From Gemmatimonadota bacterium DH-78 (GTDB lineage Bacteria > Gemmatimonadota > Gemmatimonadetes > Longimicrobiales > Gaopeijiaceae): a stretch of DNA of 64,000 bases. The stretch lies in NCBI GenBank assembly GCA_038095605.1, contig CP144380.1, positions 576,815 through 640,814 of the forward strand. The letters are read 5' to 3'. This document shows, piece by piece, positions 25,369 to 34,127 of the stretch. The stretch's first letter is position 1. Each line of letters opens with the position of its first letter. The notes beneath the pieces were generated by a model. That model saw only the letters and a list, made by a program, of their open reading frames with translations. It ran no database searches and was not told where the DNA came from. Made by a program: the position numbers and the translations under genes.

Positions 25369-25632
25369 CAGAGCCACCCCGGGGTGGCTGCGGGGGGCGC
25401 GTCGTGCGCGTGGGGGAGGGGGGCGTGCATCGGAAGTGCCTGTCGAGGGATCGGGGGCGGAGGGAGTCCGGGTACAATCCACAACGCTGAGACCGCGCCT
25501 GCGACCGAGCAATTCGGGATACTACCGAGCCCGCAGTGGGTGCTTCTACGGAGGGTCGCTCTCCCTCTGCGCGCGCCCCTGCTGGCGAGCTTTCTCTGGC
25601 TCGATGGCTTCTGGCCGGTGTAAGTTCAGAGC

Positions 25633-25920
25633 ATGGTTATCGTGGTCGAGCATCTTCGGGAGCAGGTCGAGGCCGTGATGCGTCGTCGGGGGGTCACCCG
25701 GGCGAGCGTATTCGGCTCTGTGGCGCGTGGGGAGGCGACTCCGGAGAGCGATGTCGACTTCCTCGTGGAGTTCGAAAAGGGCCGCAGCCTTCTCGACCTC
25801 TCCGGTCTCCGACTCGACCTGCAGGATGTCTTGGGGCTCGATGTCGATGTGGCTACACCGGCTTCGCTTCATCCCGAGATGCGTGATCGAATTCTTGCTG
25901 AGCTCGTCCGGATCCTGTGA
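25633..25920 (+). CDS. mntA: MNT-domain nucleotidyltransferase antitoxin (MntA type)
   Basis: 95 aa. The nucleotidyltransferase motif is [21 protein letters not shown], i.e. GS(x)10-12DxD, with a third Asp in LDVDVATP. In MntA-HepT systems this enzyme transfers AMP units to a tyrosine of the HepT toxin and so inactivates it. It overlaps the downstream HEPN gene by GTGA, the usual arrangement. The 264-base gap upstream (25369-25632) shows no gene and must contain the promoter. Confidence 0.92.
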   Translation: MVIVVEHLREQVEAVMRRRGVTRASVFGSVARGEATPESDVDFLVEFEKGRSLLDLSGLRLDLQDVLGLDVDVATPASLHPEMRDRILAELVRIL

Positions 25921-26258
25921 CGCGGTCGGTTCAGATCATCCTCGGTGACATCCTTCGGGCAGCTCGGCTGGCGCAGGAGTACACCAGCGAGGTGAGCTTC
26001 GAGGACTTCACGGTCGACACCGAGAAGCAGGATGCGGTGGCCCGACGGATCGAGATCATCGGAGAGGCCGTCAAGCAGCTTCCTTCCGACGTGCGAGAGA
26101 GGCATCCCGAAGTGCCTTGGCGAGAGATCGCCGGTGCCCGTGATATTCTCATCCATGAGTACTTCCGAATCGACCTCGAACTCGCCTGGGACATGGTTCA
26201 GTCCGATATTCCGGAGTTGATCTCGCAGGTCGAGCGCATTCTGCAGCACTGGCCGTGA
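25917..26258 (+). CDS. hepT: HEPN-domain toxin (HepT type)
   Basis: 113 aa. The HEPN RNase motif RX4HXY is present as [10 protein letters not shown] (Arg and His catalytic, Tyr the expected AMPylation site). The domain is all-helical; family members cleave RNA. GTG start overlapping mntA. Unusually, its own stop overlaps the GTG start of the following lipoprotein gene (GTGA at 26255-26258), so the toxin and an envelope protein may share one transcript. Confidence 0.92.
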   Translation: MTRSVQIILGDILRAARLAQEYTSEVSFEDFTVDTEKQDAVARRIEIIGEAVKQLPSDVRERHPEVPWREIAGARDILIHEYFRIDLELAWDMVQSDIPELISQVERILQHWP

Positions 26259-27442
26259 CGATCCCGCTGCCTTGGCGGGAGATGGCACCCGCGGTGTTGA
26301 TCGCGTGGGTCGCCTCCGGGTGCGCCGAACCGCAGCGGGCCGCCATGGACGTCCAGGAAAGCGTCGTGGGCGACACCACCATCGTTCACACGGTGTCCGG
26401 CCAGAGGTGGAGCGGCGCGGCCGTGCTCCGCGAGGCGTTGACCATCGGCGCGCTCGACGGCCCTCCCGAGGTGACGTTCGGGGAGATCACCCGGATGGCC
26501 GAAGACGGGGCGGGGGGCGTGTACGTGTTCGACGGACAGGCCGTGCAGATTCGGCACTACGACGCCCGGGGGGACCACCTGCGCGACGTGGGCCGCTCCG
26601 GGGAAGGCCCCGGGGAGTATCAGAACCTGACGCTCGGAATGGCGGTCGATCCCGATGGTGTGCTGTACCTGCACGACTGGGGCAACGACCGCATCGCGCG
26701 ATTCGATCGAGAGGGAGTTCCCCTCGATGCGTGGCCCATGGGATCGCGCTATCTGAGCACCGTGCCCGGCCGCTGGGTGTTCGCCGATGGGGTGGGGCGA
26801 CTCCTCGTGGCCGCGCGAGTGGACGATGCGATGGCCCTGGTCGCGACCGCCGATGGCGAGGTGTCGGACACCCTGCTCGTGCCGCGGCTTCCGGGCATGC
26901 CGGCGCAGCGCGGGGGACCCTACCGGATCGACACCTACTGGTCTCGCACGCCCGAGGGCTGCTGGGTGGTCGGCGTGAGCGACACCTACTCGTTCGACGT
27001 GCGGTGCGCCGACGGCGTTCGACGCGTGCGCCGGACGGTCGATGCGCTTCCGGTTCACCCCGAAGAGGCGGCCGAGTATCGGGCTCGCTTCGAGTGGATG
27101 GAGGCGCAGTCCCTATATCAGGCGCCCCAGGGCGAGTGGATCCCCGCCGCGATGCCGCCGTTCTCGGGGATCGAGGTGGGATCGGACGGCCGGATCTGGG
27201 TGAGGCGCAACACGCAGCCCATTCGGGTCGCCGCGCCGGAGCTTCCGGACGGCCAGCCGGTGGTGAGCTGGGCGCAGCCGTTCCTCTACGACGTGTTCGG
27301 GGCGGACGGCGTCTTCCTGGGCGAGGTGCGATTTCCGGACGACGTTCAACCGCACCTGTTCGGGAGCGACTCCGTGTGGGGTGTGCGCACGGGGTCGCTC
27401 GGTGAACAGTACGTGGTGCGCCTCGCGCTGGAAGTGGAGTAG
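26255..27442 (+). CDS. Six-bladed β-propeller lipoprotein
   Basis: 395 aa. Lipobox IAWVASGC near residue 23, then repeated blades such as [48 protein letters not shown] and [26 protein letters not shown]-type motifs are typical of the 6-bladed (NHL/TolB-like) propeller lipoproteins that are abundant in related phyla. Ligand unknown; probably periplasmic or outer-membrane anchored. It starts with GTG overlapping hepT and ends 13 bases from the convergent pgm gene. Confidence 0.8.
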   Translation: MTIPLPWREMAPAVLIAWVASGCAEPQRAAMDVQESVVGDTTIVHTVSGQRWSGAAVLREALTIGALDGPPEVTFGEITRMAEDGAGGVYVFDGQAVQIRHYDARGDHLRDVGRSGEGPGEYQNLTLGMAVDPDGVLYLHDWGNDRIARFDREGVPLDAWPMGSRYLSTVPGRWVFADGVGRLLVAARVDDAMALVATADGEVSDTLLVPRLPGMPAQRGGPYRIDTYWSRTPEGCWVVGVSDTYSFDVRCADGVRRVRRTVDALPVHPEEAAEYRARFEWMEAQSLYQAPQGEWIPAAMPPFSGIEVGSDGRIWVRRNTQPIRVAAPELPDGQPVVSWAQPFLYDVFGADGVFLGEVRFPDDVQPHLFGSDSVWGVRTGSLGEQYVVRLALEVE

Positions 27443-27455
27443 CGAGGCGCGGGCC

Positions 27456-29138
27456 TCACGGAGCTTCTCTCAGGGGCCTGCTTCCGGGACTCAGGATCTC
27501 GCCCACGATCCCCTCGACCTCTGCCGCGATCCGGTCCACGTGGTCGGGGCCGAGGAAGCTCTCCACGTAGATCTTGTAGATGTCTTCCGTACCCGAGGGG
27601 CGCAGCGCGCACCATGCGTCGGCCGTGGTGATCTTGAGCCCGCCGATGGGCGCACCGTTGCCGGGAGCGTGGGTGAGCACCGCCTCGATGGGCTGACCTC
27701 CGATCTCGCGCAGCTCGAGGTCGCCCGCGTCGAGCGACTTCAGGCGGCGCTTCTGCTCGGCGGTGGCCGGCGCCGACAAACGCTTGTAGGTGGGCCGGCC
27801 GAAGCGCTCCGCCAGCGAGGTGTAGAGGCGCGCGGGATCATCGCCCGTGCGCGCCAGGATCTCGGCGGCGAGCAGGCAGGCGACGATCCCGTCCTTGTCG
27901 GTGGTCCACGGTGTGCCATCGCGGCGCAGGAAGGTGGCCCCCGCGCTCTCTTCGCCCACGAAGCCCAATGAGCCGTCCACGAGGCCATCCACGAACCACT
28001 TGAAGCCCACCGGAACCTCGTAGCTCCCGCGGCCCAGTGAGCGGGCGACGCGGTCGACCATGCCGCTCGTGACGAGCGTCTTGCCCACCCGGAGTCCCTC
28101 TCCCCAGTCGGGACGGTTCTGGAACAGGTACCAGACGGCCACCGCCAGATAGTCGTTCGAGGGCATCAGGCCGCCCTCCCGGGTCACGATGCCGTGGCGG
28201 TCGTAATCCGTGTCGCAGGCGAAGGCGACGTCGAAGGAGTCCCGCAGACCCAGAAGGCGCTGCATGGCGTCGGGCGACGACGGATCCATCCGGATCACCC
28301 CGTCCTTGTCGAGGCTCATGAAGCGAAAGGTGGGGTCGAGGGTGGTGTCGATCGCCGTCAGATCGAGGCCCCAGCGCTCGGCGATCCGGTGCCAGTAGTG
28401 CACGCCCGCGCCCCCCAGCGGGTCGACGCCCAGCACCACGCCGGCCTCCCGCACGGCGTCGAGATCGACCGCGGCGCCCAGGTCGTCGACGTACGCCGTC
28501 AGGTAGTCGTGGGTGTGGGTGGTGTCGAGGGCGAGGGCCCGCTCCACGGAGATGCGGCGCACCGTCTCCACCCCGGCCTCGAGCAGGGCGTTGGCCTCGG
28601 CTTCGATCCAGCGCGTGGCGTCGGTACCGGCCGGTCCGCCGTGGGGCGGATTGTACTTGATGCCGCCGTCGCGGGGAGGATTGTGCGACGGGGTGACGAT
28701 GATGCCGTCGGCCAGGCCGCTGCGCCGTCCGCGATTGTAGCCGAGGATCGCGTGCGACACCGCCGGGGTGGGCGTGAACCCACCGTCGGGCCCGGTCTCG
28801 GGCGCCACCATGACGTCGACCCCGGCCGCGCCCAGCACCTCCAGCGCCGTGCGCTTCGCCGGCGCCGACAGGGCGTGGGTGTCGATGCCCAGGAAGAGCG
28901 GACCGTCGATGCCCCGGTCCACGCGGTAGCGACGCACGGCTTCGACGACCGCCACGATGTGGTCTTCGTTGAAGGTGGTGTCGAGGGCGCTGCCCCGGTG
29001 GCCTGAGGTGCCGAACGACACCCGCTGCGCGGGCACCGCCGGGTCGGGCGATCGGGCGGTGTAGGCATCGAGCAGATCGTCGACGTCGATAAGCATCGAC
29101 TCGGGCGGGGACTGTCCGGCCAGGGGGTGGCGGGCCAC
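27456..29138 (-). CDS. pgm: Phosphoglucomutase (α-D-glucose phosphate-specific)
   Basis: 560 aa. RVSFGTSGHRGSALDTTFNE, the phosphoserine site GIIVTPSHNPPRDGGIKYNP, the metal loop CDTDYDRHG, the sugar-binding VGEESAGATFLRRDG and the C-terminal ALRPSGTEDIYKIY give the full Pgm set. It interconverts glucose-1-P and glucose-6-P for UDP-glucose and glycogen metabolism in the cytosol. GTG 29138 (ARHPLAGQSPP, the typical Pgm N-terminus, with GGAG 5 bases upstream) is preferred over ATG 29162. Confidence 0.96.
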   Translation of the reverse strand: MARHPLAGQSPPESMLIDVDDLLDAYTARSPDPAVPAQRVSFGTSGHRGSALDTTFNEDHIVAVVEAVRRYRVDRGIDGPLFLGIDTHALSAPAKRTALEVLGAAGVDVMVAPETGPDGGFTPTPAVSHAILGYNRGRRSGLADGIIVTPSHNPPRDGGIKYNPPHGGPAGTDATRWIEAEANALLEAGVETVRRISVERALALDTTHTHDYLTAYVDDLGAAVDLDAVREAGVVLGVDPLGGAGVHYWHRIAERWGLDLTAIDTTLDPTFRFMSLDKDGVIRMDPSSPDAMQRLLGLRDSFDVAFACDTDYDRHGIVTREGGLMPSNDYLAVAVWYLFQNRPDWGEGLRVGKTLVTSGMVDRVARSLGRGSYEVPVGFKWFVDGLVDGSLGFVGEESAGATFLRRDGTPWTTDKDGIVACLLAAEILARTGDDPARLYTSLAERFGRPTYKRLSAPATAEQKRRLKSLDAGDLELREIGGQPIEAVLTHAPGNGAPIGGLKITTADAWCALRPSGTEDIYKIYVESFLGPDHVDRIAAEVEGIVGEILSPGSRPLREAP

Positions 29139-29185
29139 GGGCGCTCCGGTGGTGGGGGGCAAGAGGGGTGGGAAGGGCGAAGACG

Positions 29186-29572
29186 TCAGACTCCGCCCAG
29201 CTCGATCCCCATGGCGGTGGCTGCGTTGGCCATGCGCGCATCGTAGGTGGCCAGGCGCACGGGCTTGCCACGCTCACGAAGGAAGGCGATGGAGGCGAGG
29301 TGCAGCGCGTCGAGGGTTCGCACGGGTACGGGAAAGGGACCCAGGGCACGGTCGAGCACGGGCGGCCGGAGCTCGAGCCAGGCGAGTCGCGCGGTGAGGA
29401 GCCGTGCGAGATCGCCGTGCGAGGCGGCCAGCTGGCGGGCGTGGAGCCGCGTCCACAACTCGTACTCGAGCAGTCTGCTCGACACCAGTTCGGCGCTCCA
29501 CAGCTCGGCGGGAGGCCGGCGGTCTTCGGCGAGCAGATGGGCCAGAGCGACCGAGGTATCGAGGTAGATCAT
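29186..29572 (-). CDS. vapC: VapC family PIN-domain toxin
   Basis: 128 aa. PIN acidic residues: Asp in MIYLDTSVALAHLL, Glu in LEYELWTRL, Asp in TLDALHLAS and in ATYDARMANAA. Predicted Mg2+-dependent RNase, often acting on tRNA or rRNA. It overlaps the upstream vapB by ATGA. The gene lies 47 bases before pgm on the same strand. Confidence 0.92.
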   Translation of the reverse strand: MIYLDTSVALAHLLAEDRRPPAELWSAELVSSRLLEYELWTRLHARQLAASHGDLARLLTARLAWLELRPPVLDRALGPFPVPVRTLDALHLASIAFLRERGKPVRLATYDARMANAATAMGIELGGV

Positions 29573-29853
29573 CGATCGCCGCGGTCGTGGTCGAGTTCCT
29601 CCAGCAGCTCGGCCAGCGGTCCGATCGGTGCGGAGGGCGGCGGAGGTCCGGGTGGAGAGAGCGCCGGGGTGACCAGCTCTTCCGCGACGAGGTCACTCAA
29701 CGCGCCTTCGGCCCGCGGACCACCCAGCTCCACGATGCCCCGGCGGAGCACCTCGGAGCGGGAGACGCCCAGCTCCTTCGCCGCCCGATCGAGCCGAGTA
29801 CGCTCTTCGGCGCTCAGGTACACCTGGATGGGTTCACGCACGGATCCGGACAT
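29569..29853 (-). CDS. vapB: VapB-type ribbon-helix-helix antitoxin
   Basis: 94 aa from ATG 29853. RHH pattern: EPIQVYLSAEERTRLDRAA (β-strand and first helix), LGVSRSEVLRRGIVEL (second helix). The C-terminal, Pro-rich tail (PPGPPPPSAPIGP) would wrap the toxin. A perfect palindrome sits immediately upstream of the start codon, fitting autorepression. An in-frame TTG two codons upstream (29859) lies inside that palindrome and is less likely. Confidence 0.88.
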   Translation of the reverse strand: MSGSVREPIQVYLSAEERTRLDRAAKELGVSRSEVLRRGIVELGGPRAEGALSDLVAEELVTPALSPPGPPPPSAPIGPLAELLEELDHDRGDR

Positions 29854-29876
29854 GAGCAAATTTACCGAATTTGCTC
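29854..29876. promoter_or_regulatory. vapBC operator palindrome
   Basis: Perfect 9-base arms GAGCAAATT (29854-29862) and AATTTGCTC (29868-29876) around a 5-base centre, directly against the vapB start codon. It is the only A/T-rich block in the vicinity. RHH antitoxins bind such palindromes and repress their own operon; binding here would block both transcription start and ribosome access. Confidence 0.75.
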
Positions 29877-29897
29877 GGGCGCGGTCAATTCACCGCT

Positions 29898-32033
29898 CTA
29901 CCGCCCCCGCACCTCGATCCGCTCGATCACATCCCCCGCCCGCACCCGCTGCACCGCGTCGAGACCCTCGACCAGGTAGCCGAACACCGTGTAGTCGTGG
30001 TCGAGCCGGAGGTTGTCGACCAGGTTGATGAACACCTGGCCGTCGGCGGTGTCGCGGCCCCGCGTAGACACGCCCAGGGTGCCGGCGAAGTGCCCGACGA
30101 GACCGATCTCGTCGCGGGTGTAGTCGCCGTGGCCCGCGTACTCGTTCGCGTACGGGCTCCCCCCCTGGACCACGAAGTTGGGGACCACGCGGTGCCAGGT
30201 GAGCCCGTCGAACTCGCCGGCCCGCGCCATCCGCATGAAGCGCACCGCGTTGGTGGGCGCCTCGAAGGGCAGGGTGGCGATCACGAAGCGGTCGCCGCCG
30301 GCCATCGTGACGACCGCGACCGAGTCTTCGAGCGCGGCGAGTTCGGCGAAGGAGGGCAGAGGGAGGGAGGGCAGGCCCGTGGGCTGCGCCGAGGTATCCA
30401 CTCCGCTCCAGTCGCTGACGATCGAGGCCGCGAGCGCCGCGACCGCGGGATCGTCGTCGGAGAGATAGGGTTCGAGTCGAGTATGGGACTCCGGGCTGCC
30501 GACCTCGCCGAGGGTCTCGAGCAGCGCGACGCGGGCGTCGCGCATGGTGGCACGCACCGGAGACGAGGCCCGGTCGAGGGCGTCGAGCAGGGCAGGGGCG
30601 ATCGCGGGTTCGGAGCGGGACTCCAGCAGGGCCGAGGCCGCCTGCAGCAGCTGGGGCTCGGGGCGCTCGAGTTGGGCCAGTACGAGCTCGGTGGGGGCGC
30701 GCTCGCCCCAGGCCCGGAGCGCGGCGTCACGCACGTTCGCATCCGGGTCGGAGGTCAGCCGGCGCAGAAGGTCGTCGTCTTCGAGCCGACCGGCCGCGGT
30801 GGCTGCAGCCGTGCGCGCGAAGGGGTTGTCGTGCTCGACGAAGGCGGGGAGCGCGGCGGAGGCGGCCTCCGGATCGTGGGCCGTGAGGGCGATCAGCGCC
30901 GCTGCGGGGCGGTGCCATGCGGTGGGCGCACCCGGAAGCTCGCTGACGATGGCGCGGAGCGCGTCCGCTGCCTCCCCTGCCTCCGCACACGCCGGCGTGA
31001 GACCGCCGATTGCCGCGAGAGCCACCGCATCGCCCGGGTCGGAGAGCCCCGTCTCGTTCGTGGCGGCGGCGATGAGCGGCTGGCATCCCTCGGTCTCGCG
31101 AGCTCGCCCGATCCACCCCTGCACGGCGGCGATCCGCACTTCGGCGGCCTCGTCGTTCAGGCCCGCGCGGAGCCAGTCTAGCTGCCACGGCTGCGCGGAG
31201 TCCCCCTGACGAGCCCCCGCCCACATCATCGCTTCCCGCCGCACCGTCGGGGCCGGGTCGTCGAGAAGGCGCTGCTCGTCGACGTCGCTCGGAGGCTGGT
31301 TCACGGTGCGTCGCGCGCCCACGGCCACGCCGCGCACGACGGCATCGGCGTCGGTGGCCAGTTCCTCGAGCAGGGGCAGGAGCGGAGCGGCGTCGTATTC
31401 GGGATACGCGCGCTGGGTGATTCGCCGGTGATGGAGGATCGCGCGCGCGAGGCCGAGCCGGCCCGTGACGTCGTGGTCCGCGGCTCCGGCCCAGGACACC
31501 AGGGCACCCGCGACCTCCGTCGCCTGCGCGTCGTCGGCCGGCGGGATCCGGGCCACCGATCGCGCGAGGGCGGCGAACAGCTCCGGGGGGGACTCCGGCG
31601 AGGCCCCCGAGAGGAGGTCCGCGATCGTCTCCCGGCGCGTGTCGGGGTCGGCGGCGCGCACCGACTGGGCCACGGCGTTCGCGGCTTCGGCACGGGTCGA
31701 GGCGTCGGCCGCGGGGTCGCCGAGCACCTCCAGCAGTGGCTCCGCCAGCTCGGGCCGTTCCAGCCGGCCCAGGGCGCGTGCGGCGGCGCGTGCGGTGCCG
31801 TTCGACTCCGACTCGAGGGCGTCGAGCAGCGTGGCCATGTCGGCCCGCGTCGGCGCGCGACGGTCCTCGGCGGCCAACACCGCGAGATAACCGACGGAGT
31901 CGCCCACGAGGTCCGCAGCGGTCAGCGGGGGCGCATCGCCCGGCAGCGGGCTCGCCGCCGGAGGGGCGGCCTCTCCACATCCGGCCAGCAGAACGAGGGG
32001 GGCGCAGAGTACCGGAAGCAGGCGACGGACCAT
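29898..32033 (-). CDS. HEAT-repeat lipoprotein fused to cyclophilin-type peptidyl-prolyl isomerase
   Basis: 711 aa. Start at ATG 32033 with GGAG upstream; the frame is open further upstream but without a reason to use it. Lipobox LVLLAGCG near residue 18. Residues ~60-520 are α-helical HEAT-like repeats (GTARAAARALGRLERPELAE, DPAPTVRREAMMWAG, DPDANVRDAALRAWG). The last ~160 residues are a cyclophilin domain: FDGLTWHRVVPNFVVQGG, then FAGTLGVSTRGRDTADGQVFI and DHDYTVFGYLVEG. Predicted periplasmic PPIase scaffold helping protein folding; the fusion is uncommon outside related phyla. The HRV...FVVQGG catalytic block is intact. Confidence 0.88.
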   Translation of the reverse strand: MVRRLLPVLCAPLVLLAGCGEAAPPAASPLPGDAPPLTAADLVGDSVGYLAVLAAEDRRAPTRADMATLLDALESESNGTARAAARALGRLERPELAEPLLEVLGDPAADASTRAEAANAVAQSVRAADPDTRRETIADLLSGASPESPPELFAALARSVARIPPADDAQATEVAGALVSWAGAADHDVTGRLGLARAILHHRRITQRAYPEYDAAPLLPLLEELATDADAVVRGVAVGARRTVNQPPSDVDEQRLLDDPAPTVRREAMMWAGARQGDSAQPWQLDWLRAGLNDEAAEVRIAAVQGWIGRARETEGCQPLIAAATNETGLSDPGDAVALAAIGGLTPACAEAGEAADALRAIVSELPGAPTAWHRPAAALIALTAHDPEAASAALPAFVEHDNPFARTAAATAAGRLEDDDLLRRLTSDPDANVRDAALRAWGERAPTELVLAQLERPEPQLLQAASALLESRSEPAIAPALLDALDRASSPVRATMRDARVALLETLGEVGSPESHTRLEPYLSDDDPAVAALAASIVSDWSGVDTSAQPTGLPSLPLPSFAELAALEDSVAVVTMAGGDRFVIATLPFEAPTNAVRFMRMARAGEFDGLTWHRVVPNFVVQGGSPYANEYAGHGDYTRDEIGLVGHFAGTLGVSTRGRDTADGQVFINLVDNLRLDHDYTVFGYLVEGLDAVQRVRAGDVIERIEVRGR

Positions 32034-32268
32034 GGAGCACTCCGGAGAGGGAAGGCGGCTGGGCCAAGATCCGCGGGGCGGGGGCGGGGCGCAAACGGGG
32101 TGGCGCGACCGCTGAAACCCTGCCGATTCCGCAGTCCACTCTGCGACTCTCGCATTCCATCCCGGCAAGGGGTGGCGTAACTCGTGGTGGAGCAACGCTT
32201 TGCTTTCCGGCACGGCCGTTGCCTTCGGGAGAGCTGTCCAGTCATGCACTCTCCCACAGGACTTCACC
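32034..32268. other. Divergent promoter region between PPIase and DUF4353 genes
   Basis: 235 noncoding bases between two divergent lipoprotein genes. Promoters for both should be here. No strong palindrome or repeat was seen apart from short GCAACG/CGTTGC arms near 32193-32223. Confidence 0.35.
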
Positions 32269-34047
32269 ATGCCAGTTCTCAACCGCTGGGCGCTTCCCGC
32301 CCTCCTTCTGGGTCTCGCCGCCTGTGACAGTCCCACGACCGTCGATGAGCAGGTCGGCGACGCGACCTTCGCGCTCACGGCACTCTTCTGCGAGGTCGGG
32401 GGCGTCAATGACGATCCCTTCACCGTCGCCGACGCACTCGCCGACAATGCCGCCGACGACGAGGACGCGAGCGCCTACGCGTATGATGCCGCGTCGGCCA
32501 CCACGATCGTCTTCGATGGCGCCGCGGTGTCGGTCACCGGGCCCGGGGCGACCGCCGCGGGAAGTATCGTGACCGTCTCTCAGCCCGGCACCTACCTGTT
32601 CAGCGGCGTGCTCTCCGATGGGCAGGTGATCGTCGATTCGCCCGATGACGGAGCGGTGCAGCTCGTGCTCGCGGGCGCCTCGATCGCGAGTTCCGCCGAT
32701 TCGGGGATTCGCGTCGACGAGGCCGACCTCGCCGTACTGATCCTCGCCGATGGCACGATCAACACCGTCGTGGATGGCGCGACCTACCCGGATGGGGCCG
32801 AGCAGAACGCCGCGGTCTGGAGCGACGACGATCTGTGGATCGGGGGCACCGGCTCGCTCGAGGTGACCGGCAACTTCGAGGACGGGATCGCTGGCAAGGA
32901 CGGCCTGGTCATCCGCGACGCCACGATCGCGGTCACCGCGCCCGACGAGGGCATCCGGGGCAAGGACTACCTGGTCGTGCGGAGCGGTACCTTCGACATC
33001 GCGGCCGGCGGCGACGGCCTCAAGTCCGACGAAGACGAGGACGCCGCGTTGGGCTACGTGCTCATCGCGGGCGGCGACATCACCGTGGACGCGGTGGGGG
33101 ATGCGGTCTCGGCCGAGACCGACCTGCTCGTGTCCGGCGGACTCCTCGTGGTGCGCTCGGGGGGTGGGGCGAGCGTGACACCGGGTGACGACTCCACGAA
33201 GGGACTCAAGGCCGGCGCCCTCATGGTGATCGACGACGGCACCATCACCGTGGATGCGTCGGACGACGGCCTGCACTCCGACGGCACTCTCGTGATCAAC
33301 GGCGGGGTGACCGAGATCGCGACGGCCGACGACGCGGTACACGCCGAGCTCACGCTCACGGTCAACGGCGGCGACCTCACCATCACGGAGAGCTATGAGG
33401 GCCTCGAGGCGGTCACGGGCGACATGGTCTTCAACGGCGGCACGATCGCGGTGACGGCCACAGACGACGGCATCAACCTGGCCGGAGACGGTGATGACCC
33501 GAACGGCGTGCAGAGCGCCGGCGACCCCTGGGACATGATCTTCAACGCGGGTCGCATCACGGTCACGGCGGGCAACGACGGCATCGACTCCAACGGGTCG
33601 ATCGTGATGACCGGCGGCTGCCTCGCCATCGACGGTCCGACGCCGGGCACGGTGCCCGAGCAGGGAGCGATCGACTACAACGGTGACTTCGAGATTCACG
33701 GGGGACTCCTGCTCGCCGCCGGGGCGGCCGGCCGGCATGCCCAGACGCCCGGGGCCGCCTCCACGCAGCCCACGGTAGCGGTGACTTTCTCCTCGGCGCA
33801 GGCGGCGGGAACCCTGATCTCACTTGCGGGCCCGGATGCCGGACTGTCGGTCGCGCCGGGCAAGACCTTCCAGTCGCTCGTGGTGTCGGCGCCCTGGCTT
33901 TCGACCGGCGACGCGCTGTCCCTCTACCGAGGCGGTACCGTATCGGGTGGCGCCGACGCCCGGTTGTTCGATGGTGGCACGCTCACCGGCGGAACGCCGC
34001 TCGCCACGTTCAACCTCTCGTCGATCGTCACCGCCATCACTCCCTGA
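32269..34047 (+). CDS. DUF4353 (Cthe_2159-like) carbohydrate-binding β-helix lipoprotein
   Basis: 592 aa from ATG 32269 with AGGA upstream. Lipobox LLLGLAAC near residue 19. The body is a repeating right-handed β-helix: GKDGLVIRDATIAVTAPDEG, GIRGKDYLVVRSG, GGDGLKSDEDED, DGTLVINGGVTEI, NDGIDSNGSIVMTGG. These Asp/Gly-rich turns match DUF4353, whose Clostridium member binds acidic polysaccharides such as polygalacturonate with Ca2+. Probably a surface polysaccharide-binding protein. Many Asp-rich turns predict Ca2+ ions. Confidence 0.85.
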   Translation: MPVLNRWALPALLLGLAACDSPTTVDEQVGDATFALTALFCEVGGVNDDPFTVADALADNAADDEDASAYAYDAASATTIVFDGAAVSVTGPGATAAGSIVTVSQPGTYLFSGVLSDGQVIVDSPDDGAVQLVLAGASIASSADSGIRVDEADLAVLILADGTINTVVDGATYPDGAEQNAAVWSDDDLWIGGTGSLEVTGNFEDGIAGKDGLVIRDATIAVTAPDEGIRGKDYLVVRSGTFDIAAGGDGLKSDEDEDAALGYVLIAGGDITVDAVGDAVSAETDLLVSGGLLVVRSGGGASVTPGDDSTKGLKAGALMVIDDGTITVDASDDGLHSDGTLVINGGVTEIATADDAVHAELTLTVNGGDLTITESYEGLEAVTGDMVFNGGTIAVTATDDGINLAGDGDDPNGVQSAGDPWDMIFNAGRITVTAGNDGIDSNGSIVMTGGCLAIDGPTPGTVPEQGAIDYNGDFEIHGGLLLAAGAAGRHAQTPGAASTQPTVAVTFSSAQAAGTLISLAGPDAGLSVAPGKTFQSLVVSAPWLSTGDALSLYRGGTVSGGADARLFDGGTLTGGTPLATFNLSSIVTAITP

Positions 34048-34098
34048 CGGATCCTGCGAGGAGGCGCCCCCCGCAAAGGCGTCGGGTCGGACGGTCGG

Positions 34099-34127
34099 AG
34101 TGGCGGTGCCCGAGCGGCACCGTCACT
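34099..34127. terminator. Bidirectional hairpin between convergent genes
   Basis: A 12-base stem (34099-34110 with 34116-34127, one G-U pair on the plus strand) and 5-base loop. It lies between the DUF4353 stop (34047) and the ion-channel stop (34123-34125), whose TGA is inside the stem. There is no T-run, so termination may be Rho-assisted, but the position and stability fit a shared terminator. Confidence 0.55.
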
